A stretch of DNA of 64,000 nucleotides from contig CAVPDQ010000001.1 in assembly GCA_963702685.1 (NCBI GenBank), positions 124,001 through 188,000 on the forward strand, written 5' to 3'. The position numbers and the translations under genes were made by a program. Source of the DNA: AP-15 sp963702685. GTDB lineage: Bacteria > Pseudomonadota > Alphaproteobacteria > ATCC43930 > CGMCC-115725. Positions 29,204 through 37,649 of the stretch are shown here, piece after piece. The notes beneath the pieces were generated by a model. That model had not been told where the DNA came from and made no database searches. It saw only the letters and a list, made by a program, of their open reading frames with translations. Position 1 is the stretch's first letter. Each line of letters begins with the position of its first letter.

Positions 29204-30412
29204 CTAGCGGAACATGCGGCCCTGCGGCGGCAGGCCGAGCAGTATCTGGCCCACCGTCTCGAAATGGATCGGCCGGCCCTGGCCTTGCTGGCTGCCGGCG
29301 TGCATGTCGCGCAGGCGGCGCTCGAACGGGTTCTCGCTGAAGATCGCGGTGGCGCCGGCGGCGCTGTAGACCGCGGCCACCACCTCGCGCGATTGCTGGA
29401 TCGCCCAGGTCGCGGCGAGCCGCAGCCGGGGGTGCTGCTCCGGCAGAAAATCGCCGGTGCGCTCGGCCGCCTCCCACATCTCGGCCAAGGTCGCGTGGAT
29501 AAAGGCGCGGCACGAGCGCAGTTTCGCCTCGCATTGCGCGACCTGCGACTGGATCACGTTGTTCTCGCGCAACGGGCTCCTGGCGCCGCGCGGGATCTTG
29601 TCGCGCGCCAGCACGATGAAATGCTCGAGCGCGCCCCGCGCGATGCCGAGGGAGACATTGGAAAACCCGGCCGCGTAGATCATGCCGCTGGTGAATTTGT
29701 AGAGGAGGCCCCCTTCGCGCCTTTCGGCGTCGTTGTCGCGCGAGCAGGTGTATTTTTGCGGCACAAACAAATCCTCGACCACATAGCTGTCGCTGCCGGT
29801 GCCGCGCAACCCGATCACCTTCCAGTTGTCGATGATCGTGGCGCTCGATTTCGGGAACAGCACGGTGCGGACAAAGGGGCGCCCGTTCGGGTTGAGCCGC
29901 GGCGTGCCGTCCTCCTCGAAGACCGGGACATGCGCGCCGAGCCAGGTCGCATGCCGGCTGCCGGTGGCAAAGCCCCAGCGCCCGGTGACGCGAATACCGC
30001 CTTCGACCGCCACACCGCGCCCGGCACCCGGCAGCTCCGGCCCCCAGGCGAGGATGCCGCGCGGCGGGCCGAAAATTTCGCGCGCCGCCGCCGGGTCGAG
30101 ATAGGGGGCCGACATCGAGCAGCCCGAATTCTGACCGAGCGACCAGGCGGTGCTCGGGTCGGCCTTGGCGAGCTCTTCGAGCACCTCGACATAGGTGCGC
30201 GGGTCGAGCTCGGCCCCACCCAGCGAATGCGGCAGCAGCAGGCGGAAAAATCCCTCTTCGACGAGCCGCTCGACCACCCGCTCGGGCAATTGCCGGTGCT
30301 CCTCGATCTCGTCCGCCGCGGCGGTCAGCATCGGCGCCAGGTCGCGGGCGCGCTGGACGTAATCGATGGGACCGGCCGCGGCGCGGCGCTGGTCGAGCGG
30401 GATCGACGACAT
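29204..30412 (-). CDS. Acyl-CoA dehydrogenase-fold flavin monooxygenase/hydroxylase
   Basis: 402 residues of the acyl-CoA dehydrogenase superfamily, in the branch of flavin-dependent monooxygenases such as HsaA, DszC and pigment hydroxylases. Features: helical N-terminus with RQLPERVVERLVEEGFFRLL and LPHSLGGAELDPRTYVEVLE; central beta domain with VTGRWGFATGSRHATW and DNWKVIGLRGTGSDSYVVED; C-terminal helices ending FERRLRDMHAGSQQGQGRPI and HFETVGQILLG. The catalytic Glu of true dehydrogenases is not evident. Needs reduced flavin from a reductase not found nearby. It stands alone. Confidence 0.8.
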   Translation of the reverse strand: MSSIPLDQRRAAAGPIDYVQRARDLAPMLTAAADEIEEHRQLPERVVERLVEEGFFRLLLPHSLGGAELDPRTYVEVLEELAKADPSTAWSLGQNSGCSMSAPYLDPAAAREIFGPPRGILAWGPELPGAGRGVAVEGGIRVTGRWGFATGSRHATWLGAHVPVFEEDGTPRLNPNGRPFVRTVLFPKSSATIIDNWKVIGLRGTGSDSYVVEDLFVPQKYTCSRDNDAERREGGLLYKFTSGMIYAAGFSNVSLGIARGALEHFIVLARDKIPRGARSPLRENNVIQSQVAQCEAKLRSCRAFIHATLAEMWEAAERTGDFLPEQHPRLRLAATWAIQQSREVVAAVYSAAGATAIFSENPFERRLRDMHAGSQQGQGRPIHFETVGQILLGLPPQGRMFR

Positions 30413-30534
30413 TCGTTTCTCCTGTTGCCGGCGCCGTTTCGCCGCAAGGCTTCGCAGCCGAGAATAACATCGCGCGCCGGCAAGGCGGCGGCGATTCTGT
30501 GCAACCCACCCTCGCTGGCAGGCTTAGTTAGCAC

Positions 30535-30566
30535 GGGGCGGGCTCAGCCGGGGGCGGGCTCAGCCG
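30535..30566. repeat. 16-bp exact tandem duplication covering the stop codon of the MFS gene
   Basis: Units 30535-30550 and 30551-30566 are identical. The MFS gene's TGA (30560-30562) lies in the second unit, so the duplication added a downstream copy of the stop region without changing the protein. Confidence 0.75.
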
Positions 30567-31834
30567 GGGTGGATCAGCGGCCACCACCATCGCCGGGTCA
30601 GCAGCAAGGCGATCAGGCCTTCGATCCCGGTGGCCGCGGCGGCGGCAGGCGCCCCGATCAGGTCCGCCAAGACGCCGATATGGATAAAGCCCAGCATCCC
30701 GGTGCCGATGCATACCGACAGCACACCAAAGACCCGGCTGCGCATTTCCGCGGGGGCCGCGAGATAAACCAGGGTCGCCTGCATGATGCTGAAACCGGCA
30801 TTGGCGAGACCGGTCGCCAGCAGCACCGAGCCGGCGAGCACCGGGTAGGCCGCCCAGGCGAAGAACGGCACCAGCAGCAAATAGCCGAACACGCCGCCGA
30901 GATAGAGCCGCGAGAAAAACGCCGGCCGCGCGCCGATCGCGATCGCCACTGCCCCGCAAAAGGCGCCGACGCCGTCCATGCTCGACAGCACGCCGATGCC
31001 GGCCGGCCCGAGGGCGAGCCGGTCGTGGCCGATTACCGGCACCATGCTGGTGAAAGGCCAGCCAAAGACGTTGTAGACGACGGTGATCACCAGGATCGAG
31101 GTCAGCCGGCGGTCGTGGCGCACCACCCGGAAACCGGCGATCATCCGCGCGATAATGCCCTCCGCGGTCGGCGGCCCGCCGCCGCTGCGATAGCGGAGCT
31201 GGAGTGCTGCGGCGATCGCGACGAGGTAGCACAGAACGCTCGTCGTAAAGGCGCCGCCGATCCCGACACCGGCGAGGAGCACACCGCCCAAGGTCGGGCC
31301 CAGCATGCGGCTTGCATTGTTGGCGCCGACATCGATCGACATCGCCGCGCTCATCCGTTCCGACCCGACCGCTTCGCCGATCAAGGTGCGCCGCACCGGG
31401 TTGTCGGTGGTCCAGCCGACACCGTTGATAAAGCTCGCGACGGCCAGATGCCAGATGGCGAGCGTGCCGGTCCAGGCGAGGATGGCGAGGCTGAGCGAGG
31501 TCAGCAGCATCGACACGAGGACAAAGACGAGCGCAGTGCGCCGTTCGACCCGCTCGGCAGCGGCGCCGATCACCGCACCGAACAGCGCCATCGGCAACAC
31601 CCGCAGCATGGTCAGGAGGGCGACGACAAACGGCGACCCGGTGCGCTGATAGGCGAAAACCGCAACCGCCAGCATTTCGAGCCAGCGCACTGCAAACACC
31701 ACCAGGCCGACGACCCACAGCCGCACGAAATCCGGCTCGGCAAACACCGAGCCGCGCGCCGCCGGCAGTCGCGAGGCGGGGCCGAGGCGGGCGAGCCACG
31801 CGCTTTTGCGCCGCACCATGTCGAGACCCGGCAT
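30560..31834 (-). CDS. MFS transporter (MFS_3/EntS-like group)
   Basis: About 424 residues with twelve hydrophobic segments. N-terminal FAEPDFVRLWVVGLVVFAVR and the loop AAERVERRTALVFVLVS correspond to the first helices and the conserved motif between TM2 and TM3. GWTTDNPVRRTLIGEAVG and VGANNASRMLGPTLGGVLLA are typical of the EntS/MFS_3 branch, which exports siderophores or drugs. The second half begins after AEGIIARMIAGFRVVRHDRR. ATG 31834 is chosen over 31864 as closer to the first helix. It stands alone between the flavin enzyme and msrA on the same strand. Confidence 0.8.
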   Translation of the reverse strand: MPGLDMVRRKSAWLARLGPASRLPAARGSVFAEPDFVRLWVVGLVVFAVRWLEMLAVAVFAYQRTGSPFVVALLTMLRVLPMALFGAVIGAAAERVERRTALVFVLVSMLLTSLSLAILAWTGTLAIWHLAVASFINGVGWTTDNPVRRTLIGEAVGSERMSAAMSIDVGANNASRMLGPTLGGVLLAGVGIGGAFTTSVLCYLVAIAAALQLRYRSGGGPPTAEGIIARMIAGFRVVRHDRRLTSILVITVVYNVFGWPFTSMVPVIGHDRLALGPAGIGVLSSMDGVGAFCGAVAIAIGARPAFFSRLYLGGVFGYLLLVPFFAWAAYPVLAGSVLLATGLANAGFSIMQATLVYLAAPAEMRSRVFGVLSVCIGTGMLGFIHIGVLADLIGAPAAAAATGIEGLIALLLTRRWWWPLIHPG

Positions 31835-31898
31835 TTCCCCCGCTCCGAGCCGCCCCGCCGGCAAGGCGGGACCGGTTGTTCGGGCTTATTCGACCAGC

Positions 31899-32570
31899 TC
31901 AGCCGGCAGCGGCCGGCGCAGGGGCCGGGACCGAGACCGGGCAGCTGACGCCGGTGCCGGCAAGACCGCAATAGCCGCGCGGGTTTTTGGCGAGGTATTG
32001 CTGGTGGTAGTCCTCGGCAAAATAAAACGGCGGTGCATCGGCGATCTCGGTTGAGATCCGGCCCCAGCCGGCTGCTTCGAGGCGCGCCTCGAAGGCGGTG
32101 CGCGACGCCTCGGCCAAAGCCCGCTGCTGCGGCGAAAACGTGTAGATCGCCGAGCGGTACTGGGTGCCGACATCGTTCCCCTGGCGCATGCCCTGGGTCG
32201 GGTCGTGGCTCTCCCAGAACAGGCTCAACAGCTTTTCATAGCTCGTGACCCTGGGGTCGAAGACGACCAGCACCGCCTCGGCATGCCCGGTGCGCCCGCT
32301 GCATACCTCCTCATAGGTCGGGTTCGAGGTCGAGCCGCCGGCATAGCCGACCGCGGTGACCCAGACCCCCGGCGCCTGCCAGAACAACCGCTCGGCCCCC
32401 CAAAAGCAGCCGAGCGCGAACACCGCTTGCTCCAGACCGTGCGGGTAAGGCGGCTCGATCTTGTGGCCGTTGACAAAGTGCGCCTCGGGCACGGGCATCT
32501 TTATCGCCCGGCCCGGAAGACAATTTTCGGGGCTCGGGACAGTGAGCTTGCCACCGGTGAACGGCCACAT
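31899..32570 (-). CDS. msrA: Peptide methionine (S)-S-oxide reductase
   Basis: Repairs oxidised methionine, using thioredoxin. It is 223 residues. The catalytic Cys is in ALGCFWGAERLFW, with VGYAGG, CSGRTGHAEAV and DVGTQYRSAIY being hallmark MsrA motifs. A C-terminal YCGLAGTGVSCPV holds the likely resolving cysteines. The first 50 residues, including PVPEAHFVNGHKIEPPYPHG, match the long MsrA form. ATG 32570 is preferred, with ATG 32582 as an alternative. It is divergent from the MlaC gene across about 220 bp. Confidence 0.9.
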   Translation of the reverse strand: MWPFTGGKLTVPSPENCLPGRAIKMPVPEAHFVNGHKIEPPYPHGLEQAVFALGCFWGAERLFWQAPGVWVTAVGYAGGSTSNPTYEEVCSGRTGHAEAVLVVFDPRVTSYEKLLSLFWESHDPTQGMRQGNDVGTQYRSAIYTFSPQQRALAEASRTAFEARLEAAGWGRISTEIADAPPFYFAEDYHQQYLAKNPRGYCGLAGTGVSCPVSVPAPAPAAAG

Positions 32571-32794
32571 CGCAGACCTCATCGCTTTGACGGGATGGCT
32601 GAAGTACGATCTTCGATATAGACCGCGCTTGCGCCCGCGCCAACCGCTGCGGGATAGGGAAATGCCGCGGGCCGGACCTGCGGCGGGTGCCGGCGCTGTC
32701 CGGCGGCGCGACGATGCCGCGGGACGATATTGTCAGCCACCCGCCGCCGGAGTATAGGGCGATGTGGGCCAAGGCCGAAGGGGGGCGGTAACCT

Positions 32795-33430
32795 ATGGCT
32801 TTGTTCAAGAATGCGGGGCGGGTGAGGCGCCGTTCGCTGCTTGCCGTGGCGCCGGCCTTGTTGGCGATCGGGCTGGTGAGCCAGCCAGCGCCGGCCGCGA
32901 CTGCCGATGCCGCGGCGTTTATGAACGATCTCTTGAACCAGGCGGTCGCGGTGCTGAGCGGCAAAGCCTCGATGGCCGAACGGCGCGCTGGATTCGCCCG
33001 GCTGTTTCACGCCGATTTCGACGGCCCCGGCATCGCCCGCTTTGTTTTGGGCCGCTACTGGCGCACCGCCAGCCCGGAAGAGCGCCAGGAATTCCTCAAA
33101 TTGTTCGACGATTATGTGGTGCTCGTCTACAGCACCCGGCTCTCGGATTTCAGCGGCGAGAAGTTCAAGGTCCGCGGCAGCCGGGCCGACGCCGATGCGG
33201 TCATCGTCTCGACCGACATCATCAGCCCCGGTGCCGCCCAGCCGATCGAAATCGATTGGCGGCTGATCGGCGGCGACCACGGCTACAAGATCAGCGACGT
33301 CGTGGTCGGCGGGGTCAGCATGATGGTGACCGAGCGCTCGGAATTCGCCTCGGTCATTCAGCGTCACGGCGGTCAGGTGCAAGGCCTGCTCTCGCTGATG
33401 CGGCAAAAAACCGCGAGCGCCGCGCGCTAG
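32795..33430 (+). CDS. mlaC: MlaC-type phospholipid-binding ABC transporter protein
   Basis: 211 residues with signal peptide (cut after about residue 35, PAPAA). The mature part follows the MlaC/Ttg2D fold: FARLFHADFDGPGIARFVLG, RYWRTASPEERQEFLKLFDD, YVVLVYSTRLSDFSGEKFKV and KISDVVVGGVSMMVTERSEF. MlaC carries phospholipids across the periplasm between the outer membrane and the MlaFEDB complex. No mlaFEDB gene is adjacent, so it is an orphan copy here; hopanoid-transport relatives (HpnM) share this fold and are an alternative. Confidence 0.85.
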   Translation: MALFKNAGRVRRRSLLAVAPALLAIGLVSQPAPAATADAAAFMNDLLNQAVAVLSGKASMAERRAGFARLFHADFDGPGIARFVLGRYWRTASPEERQEFLKLFDDYVVLVYSTRLSDFSGEKFKVRGSRADADAVIVSTDIISPGAAQPIEIDWRLIGGDHGYKISDVVVGGVSMMVTERSEFASVIQRHGGQVQGLLSLMRQKTASAAR

Positions 33431-33464
33431 GCCGCTGGAGCACGATTCCATAACATTGAATAGC

Positions 33465-33763
33465 CTCGTTTCTTTCGTCGTTCCCGCGAAAGCGGGAATT
33501 GAGGGTTCAAGGCTATGTGACAGGAGATTGCAAAACCCAACGAATATTCGTCATGGCCGTGCTCGACACGTGGGCCTTCAGCCCACGGGCTTGATCCGTG
33601 GGCATCTGTGCTTCCGGCGGCATGGCGTCGACAAAAGAGATGGCCGGATCAAGTCCGGCCATGACGATTTCAAGTTGTACTTGTTATCAGAACTGACTAT
33701 GCAAAGTTGCATCATGATTTTCCCCGGACAGCCTTGCGCTTTCGCGGGGGCGACGAGAACGAG
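33465..33763. mobile_element. MITE-like element with terminal inverted repeats and an internal palindrome
   Basis: A non-coding block of about 299 bp fills the 358-bp gap after mlaC. Its left end (33465-33498) reads CTCGTTTCTTTCGTCGTTCC then CGCGAAAGCG; the complement of its right end (about 33734-33763) reads CTCGTTCTCGTCGCCCCCGC then GAAAGCG, so the ends are imperfect inverted repeats. Inside are further stems: CGTCATGGCC near 33550 pairing with GGCCATGACG near 33655-33666, and GTGGGCCTTCAGCCCAC. No transposase is encoded. A target-site duplication is not obvious. Such elements are mobilised in trans or are relics. Confidence 0.6.
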
Positions 33764-33788
33764 CGATTACATTTGAAGGATCGTGCGT

Positions 33789-34148
33789 CTAGGAGATTTT
33801 CCAGCTGCCGTCCGGCTGCAGGCAGCTGTCGAACGTATAATGCTCGGCGGCGACGTTTCTCCGGGTCGTTGTCAACGTGTATCGCACCGTCTCGCAGCGC
33901 AGCCCCCGGGAATTGAACTTCCGCACCAGCCTGATCGTGCCGTAATTGCCGGAGGCCGGGTTGGTCCATGAAGCGGTGGCGCCGACGGCGTGCCCGTGAA
34001 TTTTGCCGGTCACCGTCTCGCGCAGGATATCGAGGTCCTGACGGGTCAGGGTGATGTTCGATTCGAAGCCGCGCCCCAACAGCTGCGCCTGCGCCGGCAG
34101 GCTGGCGAGAACGCCGATCAGGATGATCGGCTTGATCGGCATCGACAT
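33789..34148 (-). CDS. Small secreted surface-antigen-like protein
   Basis: 119 residues. A short signal peptide (MSMPIKPIILIGVLASLPAQ, cut after AQA) is followed by QLLGRGFESNITLTRQDLDI, HAVGATASWTNPASGNYGTI and CETVRYTLTT, then HYTFDSCLQPDGSWKI. The pattern of a domain sensing a WxNP..G.Y.T core with two Cys and a terminal GxW resembles the C-terminal domain of 17-kDa surface antigen/RT0821-type outer-membrane proteins. Function unknown. ATG 34148 or 34142 could start it. Possibly transcribed after the hypothetical gene at 34262. Confidence 0.6.
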   Translation of the reverse strand: MSMPIKPIILIGVLASLPAQAQLLGRGFESNITLTRQDLDILRETVTGKIHGHAVGATASWTNPASGNYGTIRLVRKFNSRGLRCETVRYTLTTTRRNVAAEHYTFDSCLQPDGSWKIS

Positions 34149-34261
34149 CGGGACGCTCCACCTGACGCGGCGCGCAGGCTGACCTCGGACGCACCCGAGG
34201 TCAACCCGATTTCCGATCGCCCGATTTCCGCTGGCGCACAGGCCCTTCACCGGCGGCCGGC

Positions 34262-34513
34262 TTATTCGCCGGCGGTTTCGGGGGCGCCGGCAAACCAGCG
34301 CACCCGTGCCGCGGCCTTCGCCTGGCGCACCCGATCGCGGGCGCTGGCATAGGCCGAGAGCGCGACCCGGTCGGCTTCGGCGATCGAGCCTTGCGTCGGC
34401 AGCACGCAGGCAGTGGGGCAGCGGGTGATGCCGCGGGTTCGGATGAATTCGTCGACCGCCGCCTCTTTGCCCAGCCATTGGAGCGTGTCGCTCAGCTTTT
34501 TATACGTCGTCAC
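34262..34513 (-). CDS. Conserved hypothetical protein, 83 residues
   Basis: A GTG at 34513, preceded by AAGGACGG, starts a small basic protein: TTYKKLSDTLQWLGKEAAVD, then EFIRTRGITRCPTACVLPTQ, then a helical C-terminus with ADRVALSAYASARDRVRQAK. I have seen the FIRTxGxTRCPTA arrangement in small Rhizobiales and Rhodospirillales proteins without function. It is cytoplasmic with two cysteines. It lies upstream of the secreted protein gene on the same strand, 113 bp apart. Confidence 0.55.
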   Translation of the reverse strand: MTTYKKLSDTLQWLGKEAAVDEFIRTRGITRCPTACVLPTQGSIAEADRVALSAYASARDRVRQAKAAARVRWFAGAPETAGE

Positions 34514-34738
34514 CTTCGCCGTCCTTTTCCAAACGCAGGGGGCTTCGCCTCTGCGAGCGGGAATTTGGGCGGGCGATCGACCGGCCGCTATGAAGGAGAT
34601 CACACTGGATTTCGGCAGGAAACGCGAAGCGCCACGCTGGCGGACCCGACCGGCGGCAACCGCCGGAAAGACCGCAACGGGAGAGCGGCGAGAGTTCCGG
34701 CGGGCTTGCTCCCGCAAATTGCCGATTTGTTCCCGGAG

Positions 34739-36085
34739 TTATTCGGCCGCGAGCACAGCCTCGGCCGGACCGGAATCGTGCTCGCCGCTGCTGACGAACA
34801 GCACCATAAAAGCGGCCCCGATCAGCAGCAGGCCCGCCGCCACAAAGGCTTCGAGATAGGTGCCGAAGGCGATGCGCAGCACGCCGCCCAGATAGGCTGC
34901 CGCAGCGCCGCCGATCTGGTGGACCACGGTGATCCAGGCGACCATGATCCCGGTCCGCTCGGCCCCGACCACACGGCTCAATAGCCGCACCGTCGGCGGC
35001 ACGCTGGCGATCCAGTCGAGACCGTAAAACACGCTGAACAGGGTCAGCCCATAAAACGACATGCCAAAGGCGAACGGCAGATACATCAGCGCCAGCCCGC
35101 GCAGCCCGTAATACCAGGCGAGCAGCAAGCGGTTGTCCCAACGGTCGCTGAGCCACCCCGACAAGGTGCCGCCGACAAAGCTGAACACGCCGGCGGCGGC
35201 GAGCAGACCCGCGCCCTGGATCTCACTCAACCCATGATCGACGCAGGCCGGGATCAAATGCGTGCCGATCAGCCCGTTGGTGGTGGCGCCGCACACAAAA
35301 TATCCGCCGGCGATCAGCCAGACGTCGCGCTTGCGGGCGCCGTCGCCGAGCGCCTGAAAGGCGGCCCTGAACGGGTTTGTCGCTGCCGGCTCGGGTCCGG
35401 GCCCGCTGTCGTCGCCATAGGGGGCGAGGCCGAGATCGCGCGGCCGGTCGCGCATCAAGGCCATGACGAGCGGAACAAAAACGATCACCGTGGCGGCCAG
35501 CACCAACGACATCGCGCGCCAGCCAACACCGATGACGAGCGCCGCGAGGCTCGGCAGAAACACCAGCTGGCCCGCAGCATTGGCCGCGGTCAAGATGCCG
35601 ACGACGAGCCCCTGGCGCACCTTGAACCAGCGGGCGGCGATAAAGGCCGCCAGATAGGCGCCGATGACACCGGTGCCGGCGCCGACGACCACCCCCCACA
35701 GCAGCACCAATTGCCAGGCTTGGCGCATCGCCGGGGAGAGCGCCACGGCACCACCCGTCAGCAGCAGCGCGATGGTCATCGTGCGGCGCACGCCAAAGCG
35801 GTCCATCAGGGCCGCGGCAAACGGGCCGACCAGCCCGTAGAGCAACAGGTTGATGCCGATCGCAAACGAGATCGTCGCCCGCGACCAGTCGAATTCGTGC
35901 TCGAGCGGCACGATCAAGACACCGGGAGCCGCGCGCACCCCTGCGGTCAACAGCCCGACCACAAACGTGACCGCGGCGATGACCCAGGCGTAATGCAAAT
36001 TGCCCGCTGCGGATCGCAGGCGCGACAGGGTCAACAAAGCTCTCCGATCGGGCTGACGTGCAGGTCCGATGACTCCCGGCGGCAC
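34739..36085 (-). CDS. MFS transporter (OFA/monocarboxylate-type)
   Basis: 448 residues, twelve membrane segments. HYAWVIAAVTFVVGLLTAGV begins TM1; PGVLIVPLEHEFDWSRATIS and FGVRRTMTIALLLTGG are typical of the monocarboxylate/oxalate (MCT/OFA) branch, as is GLSEIQGAGLLAAAGVFSFV, GGTLSGWLSDRWDNR in the second half. The substrate is probably a small carboxylate, but no catabolic partner adjoins. The annotated ATG is 36085; a start nearer residue 18 is equally likely since the first 25 residues run into repeat-like sequence upstream. Confidence 0.8.
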   Translation of the reverse strand: MPPGVIGPARQPDRRALLTLSRLRSAAGNLHYAWVIAAVTFVVGLLTAGVRAAPGVLIVPLEHEFDWSRATISFAIGINLLLYGLVGPFAAALMDRFGVRRTMTIALLLTGGAVALSPAMRQAWQLVLLWGVVVGAGTGVIGAYLAAFIAARWFKVRQGLVVGILTAANAAGQLVFLPSLAALVIGVGWRAMSLVLAATVIVFVPLVMALMRDRPRDLGLAPYGDDSGPGPEPAATNPFRAAFQALGDGARKRDVWLIAGGYFVCGATTNGLIGTHLIPACVDHGLSEIQGAGLLAAAGVFSFVGGTLSGWLSDRWDNRLLLAWYYGLRGLALMYLPFAFGMSFYGLTLFSVFYGLDWIASVPPTVRLLSRVVGAERTGIMVAWITVVHQIGGAAAAYLGGVLRIAFGTYLEAFVAAGLLLIGAAFMVLFVSSGEHDSGPAEAVLAAE

Positions 36086-36086
36086 C

Positions 36087-36530
36087 CTTCGAGACGCGCC
36101 CGCCTGTCCTGAGGAGCCGCCGCAGGCGGCGTCTCGAAGGGGACGCTCCTCAGAGTGAGGCGACCGCCGAGAGAGACGAAAGCCTCATCCTGAGGGTTTG
36201 TGAAGGAATTGGCGAGGCGTGAAAAACTGTGGCGGCGGGCACGGCGTGCGTGCTTCGAGACGCGCCCAAGGGCGCTCCTCAGCATGAGGTAAACCGTTGA
36301 AGACATTATCATATCACCTCATCCTGAGGAAGCCGCGCAGCGGCTGTCTCGAAGGGCCTGCACTCGCGAAAGCGGGGGACGCACGGCGCCGATCCAGCCC
36401 CAAGTCAATAGGTGCACATCCTCTCAGGGTGAGGCGACCTCCGAGAGAGACGAAAGCCTCATGCTGAGGAGGGCGCCGCGGGGCGGCCGTCTCGAAGGGC
36501 CTGCCCTCGCGAAGGCGGGGGATGAAGACG
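36087..36530. repeat. Cluster of dispersed palindromic repeat units
   Basis: The 470-bp gap between the MFS gene and ribB is filled with repeats. A hairpin at 36087-36140 has TTCGAGACGC arms. A compound unit at about 36195-36425 contains GCTTCGAGACGCGCCC, GCTCCTCAGCATGAGGT, then CCTCATCCTGAGGAAGCCGC and GCAGCGGCTGTCTCGAAGG and CGAAAGCGGGGGACGCACGG. A partial third unit follows at 36425-36530. The unit at 36195-36425 recurs almost base for base at 48005-48235, and part recurs reversed near 63850-63940. No gene is seen. Confidence 0.75.
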
Positions 36531-36557
36531 GCAATAAGCCCATTGTTCTGCGGCCTC

Positions 36558-37649
36558 CTATTCGCCTTCGAGCGGCTCGGTTTCGACGATCTCGATGCCA
36601 AAGCCGGCGATGCCGACATAAGTGCGCGAGCGCGTCGCCAGCAGTTGGATCGACGAGATCCGCAGATCGCGCAGGATCTGCGCGCCGAGCCCGACCTCGC
36701 GCCATTGCATGCTGCGCTCGCGCTCCGACCGGCTGGTGTTTTCTCCGATCGTGGAAATCGGCACGCCCGAGGTGCCGTCGCGCAGATAGACCAGGACGCC
36801 GCGCCCGGCCGACTTGAAACGCTCGAGCGCGGCATGGATCGGCTTGGCGCCGCCGAACAGATCCTCGAGCACGCTGGCGCGGTGCAGCCGGGTCGGCACG
36901 TTGGTGCCGTCGCCGATATTGCCGTAGACAAAGGCGTAATGGTGCACCTTGTCGAACGGGGTGACATAGGCATAGCCGGCGAGCTCGCCGATCTCGCTCG
37001 CCACCTTGAACTCCGCGACGCGGGTCACGAGCTTTTCGCGCGCCTGGCGGTAGGCGATCAGATCGGCGACCGAAATCCGGCGCAGCGAATGCGCCTTGGC
37101 AAAGGCCACGATTTGCGGCCCGCGCATCACCGTGCCGTCGTCGTTGACCAGCTCGCAAATCGCCGCCACGGGCTCGAGCCCGGCGAGCCGGCACAGATCG
37201 ATCGCCGCCTCGGTGTGGCCCGAGCGCATCAAGACACCGCCATCCTTGGCGATCAGCGGAAAGATGTGGCCGGGCCGGACAAAATCGCCGCGGCCGGCGT
37301 TGCCGTTGGCGAGGTTGCGGATTGTGGCGGTGCGCTCTTCGGCCGAGATGCCGGTCGTCGTGCCGTGCCGGTAATCGACCGAAACGGTGAAAGCGGTGCC
37401 GTGGATCGCATCGCTGTCGGCGACCATCGGGCTGAGCTCGAGCCGGCGCGCGATCTCGCCGGTCAGGGGTGCGGTAACGATGCCGCAGGTGTGGCGGATG
37501 ATGAACGCCATCTTTTCCGGGGTGGTGTGGACCGCGGCGAGGATCAGGTCGCCCTCGTTCTCACGGTCGTCGTCATCGGTGACGACAACGATCTCGCCGG
37601 CGGCAAATGCTTCGATCGCGTGGCTGACGCGGGATTGGGGCACGCTCAT
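36558..37649 (-). CDS. ribB: 3,4-dihydroxy-2-butanone 4-phosphate synthase with degenerate GTP cyclohydrolase II domain
   Basis: Makes the four-carbon unit of riboflavin from ribulose 5-phosphate. It is 363 residues. The RibB domain (about 1-205) has the acidic loop DDDDRENEGDLILAA, RHTCGIVTAPLT, FTVSVDYRHGTTTGISA and RPGHIFPLIAKDGGVLMRSG with HTEAA. The C-terminal half has the RibA fold but where RibA has its three zinc cysteines this protein reads VPTRLHRASVLEDLFGG, with none, so GTP cyclohydrolase II activity is unlikely. The start ATG overlaps the stop of the DUF6285 gene (ATGA), making it the last gene of the acyl-CoA operon. Confidence 0.85.
   Translation of the reverse strand: MSVPQSRVSHAIEAFAAGEIVVVTDDDDRENEGDLILAAVHTTPEKMAFIIRHTCGIVTAPLTGEIARRLELSPMVADSDAIHGTAFTVSVDYRHGTTTGISAEERTATIRNLANGNAGRGDFVRPGHIFPLIAKDGGVLMRSGHTEAAIDLCRLAGLEPVAAICELVNDDGTVMRGPQIVAFAKAHSLRRISVADLIAYRQAREKLVTRVAEFKVASEIGELAGYAYVTPFDKVHHYAFVYGNIGDGTNVPTRLHRASVLEDLFGGAKPIHAALERFKSAGRGVLVYLRDGTSGVPISTIGENTSRSERERSMQWREVGLGAQILRDLRISSIQLLATRSRTYVGIAGFGIEIVETEPLEGE

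Noticed and set aside
29264..31948. An 894-codon plus-strand frame opposite the flavin enzyme and the MFS transporter
   Set aside because: High GC removes stops from the antisense strand. The minus-strand proteins have clear family motifs; the plus-strand one is Arg/Gly-rich and has none.
33456..33776. An open frame of 106 codons on the plus strand
   Set aside because: It is a translation of the MITE-like element (the FVVPAKAGIE phrase is the usual by-product of such repeats), with no ribosome site or family resemblance.
36086..36557. FMN riboswitch in the gap next to ribB
   Set aside because: This gap lies downstream of ribB, not upstream. ribB starts within an operon with no leader, and the gap is made of dispersed palindromes.
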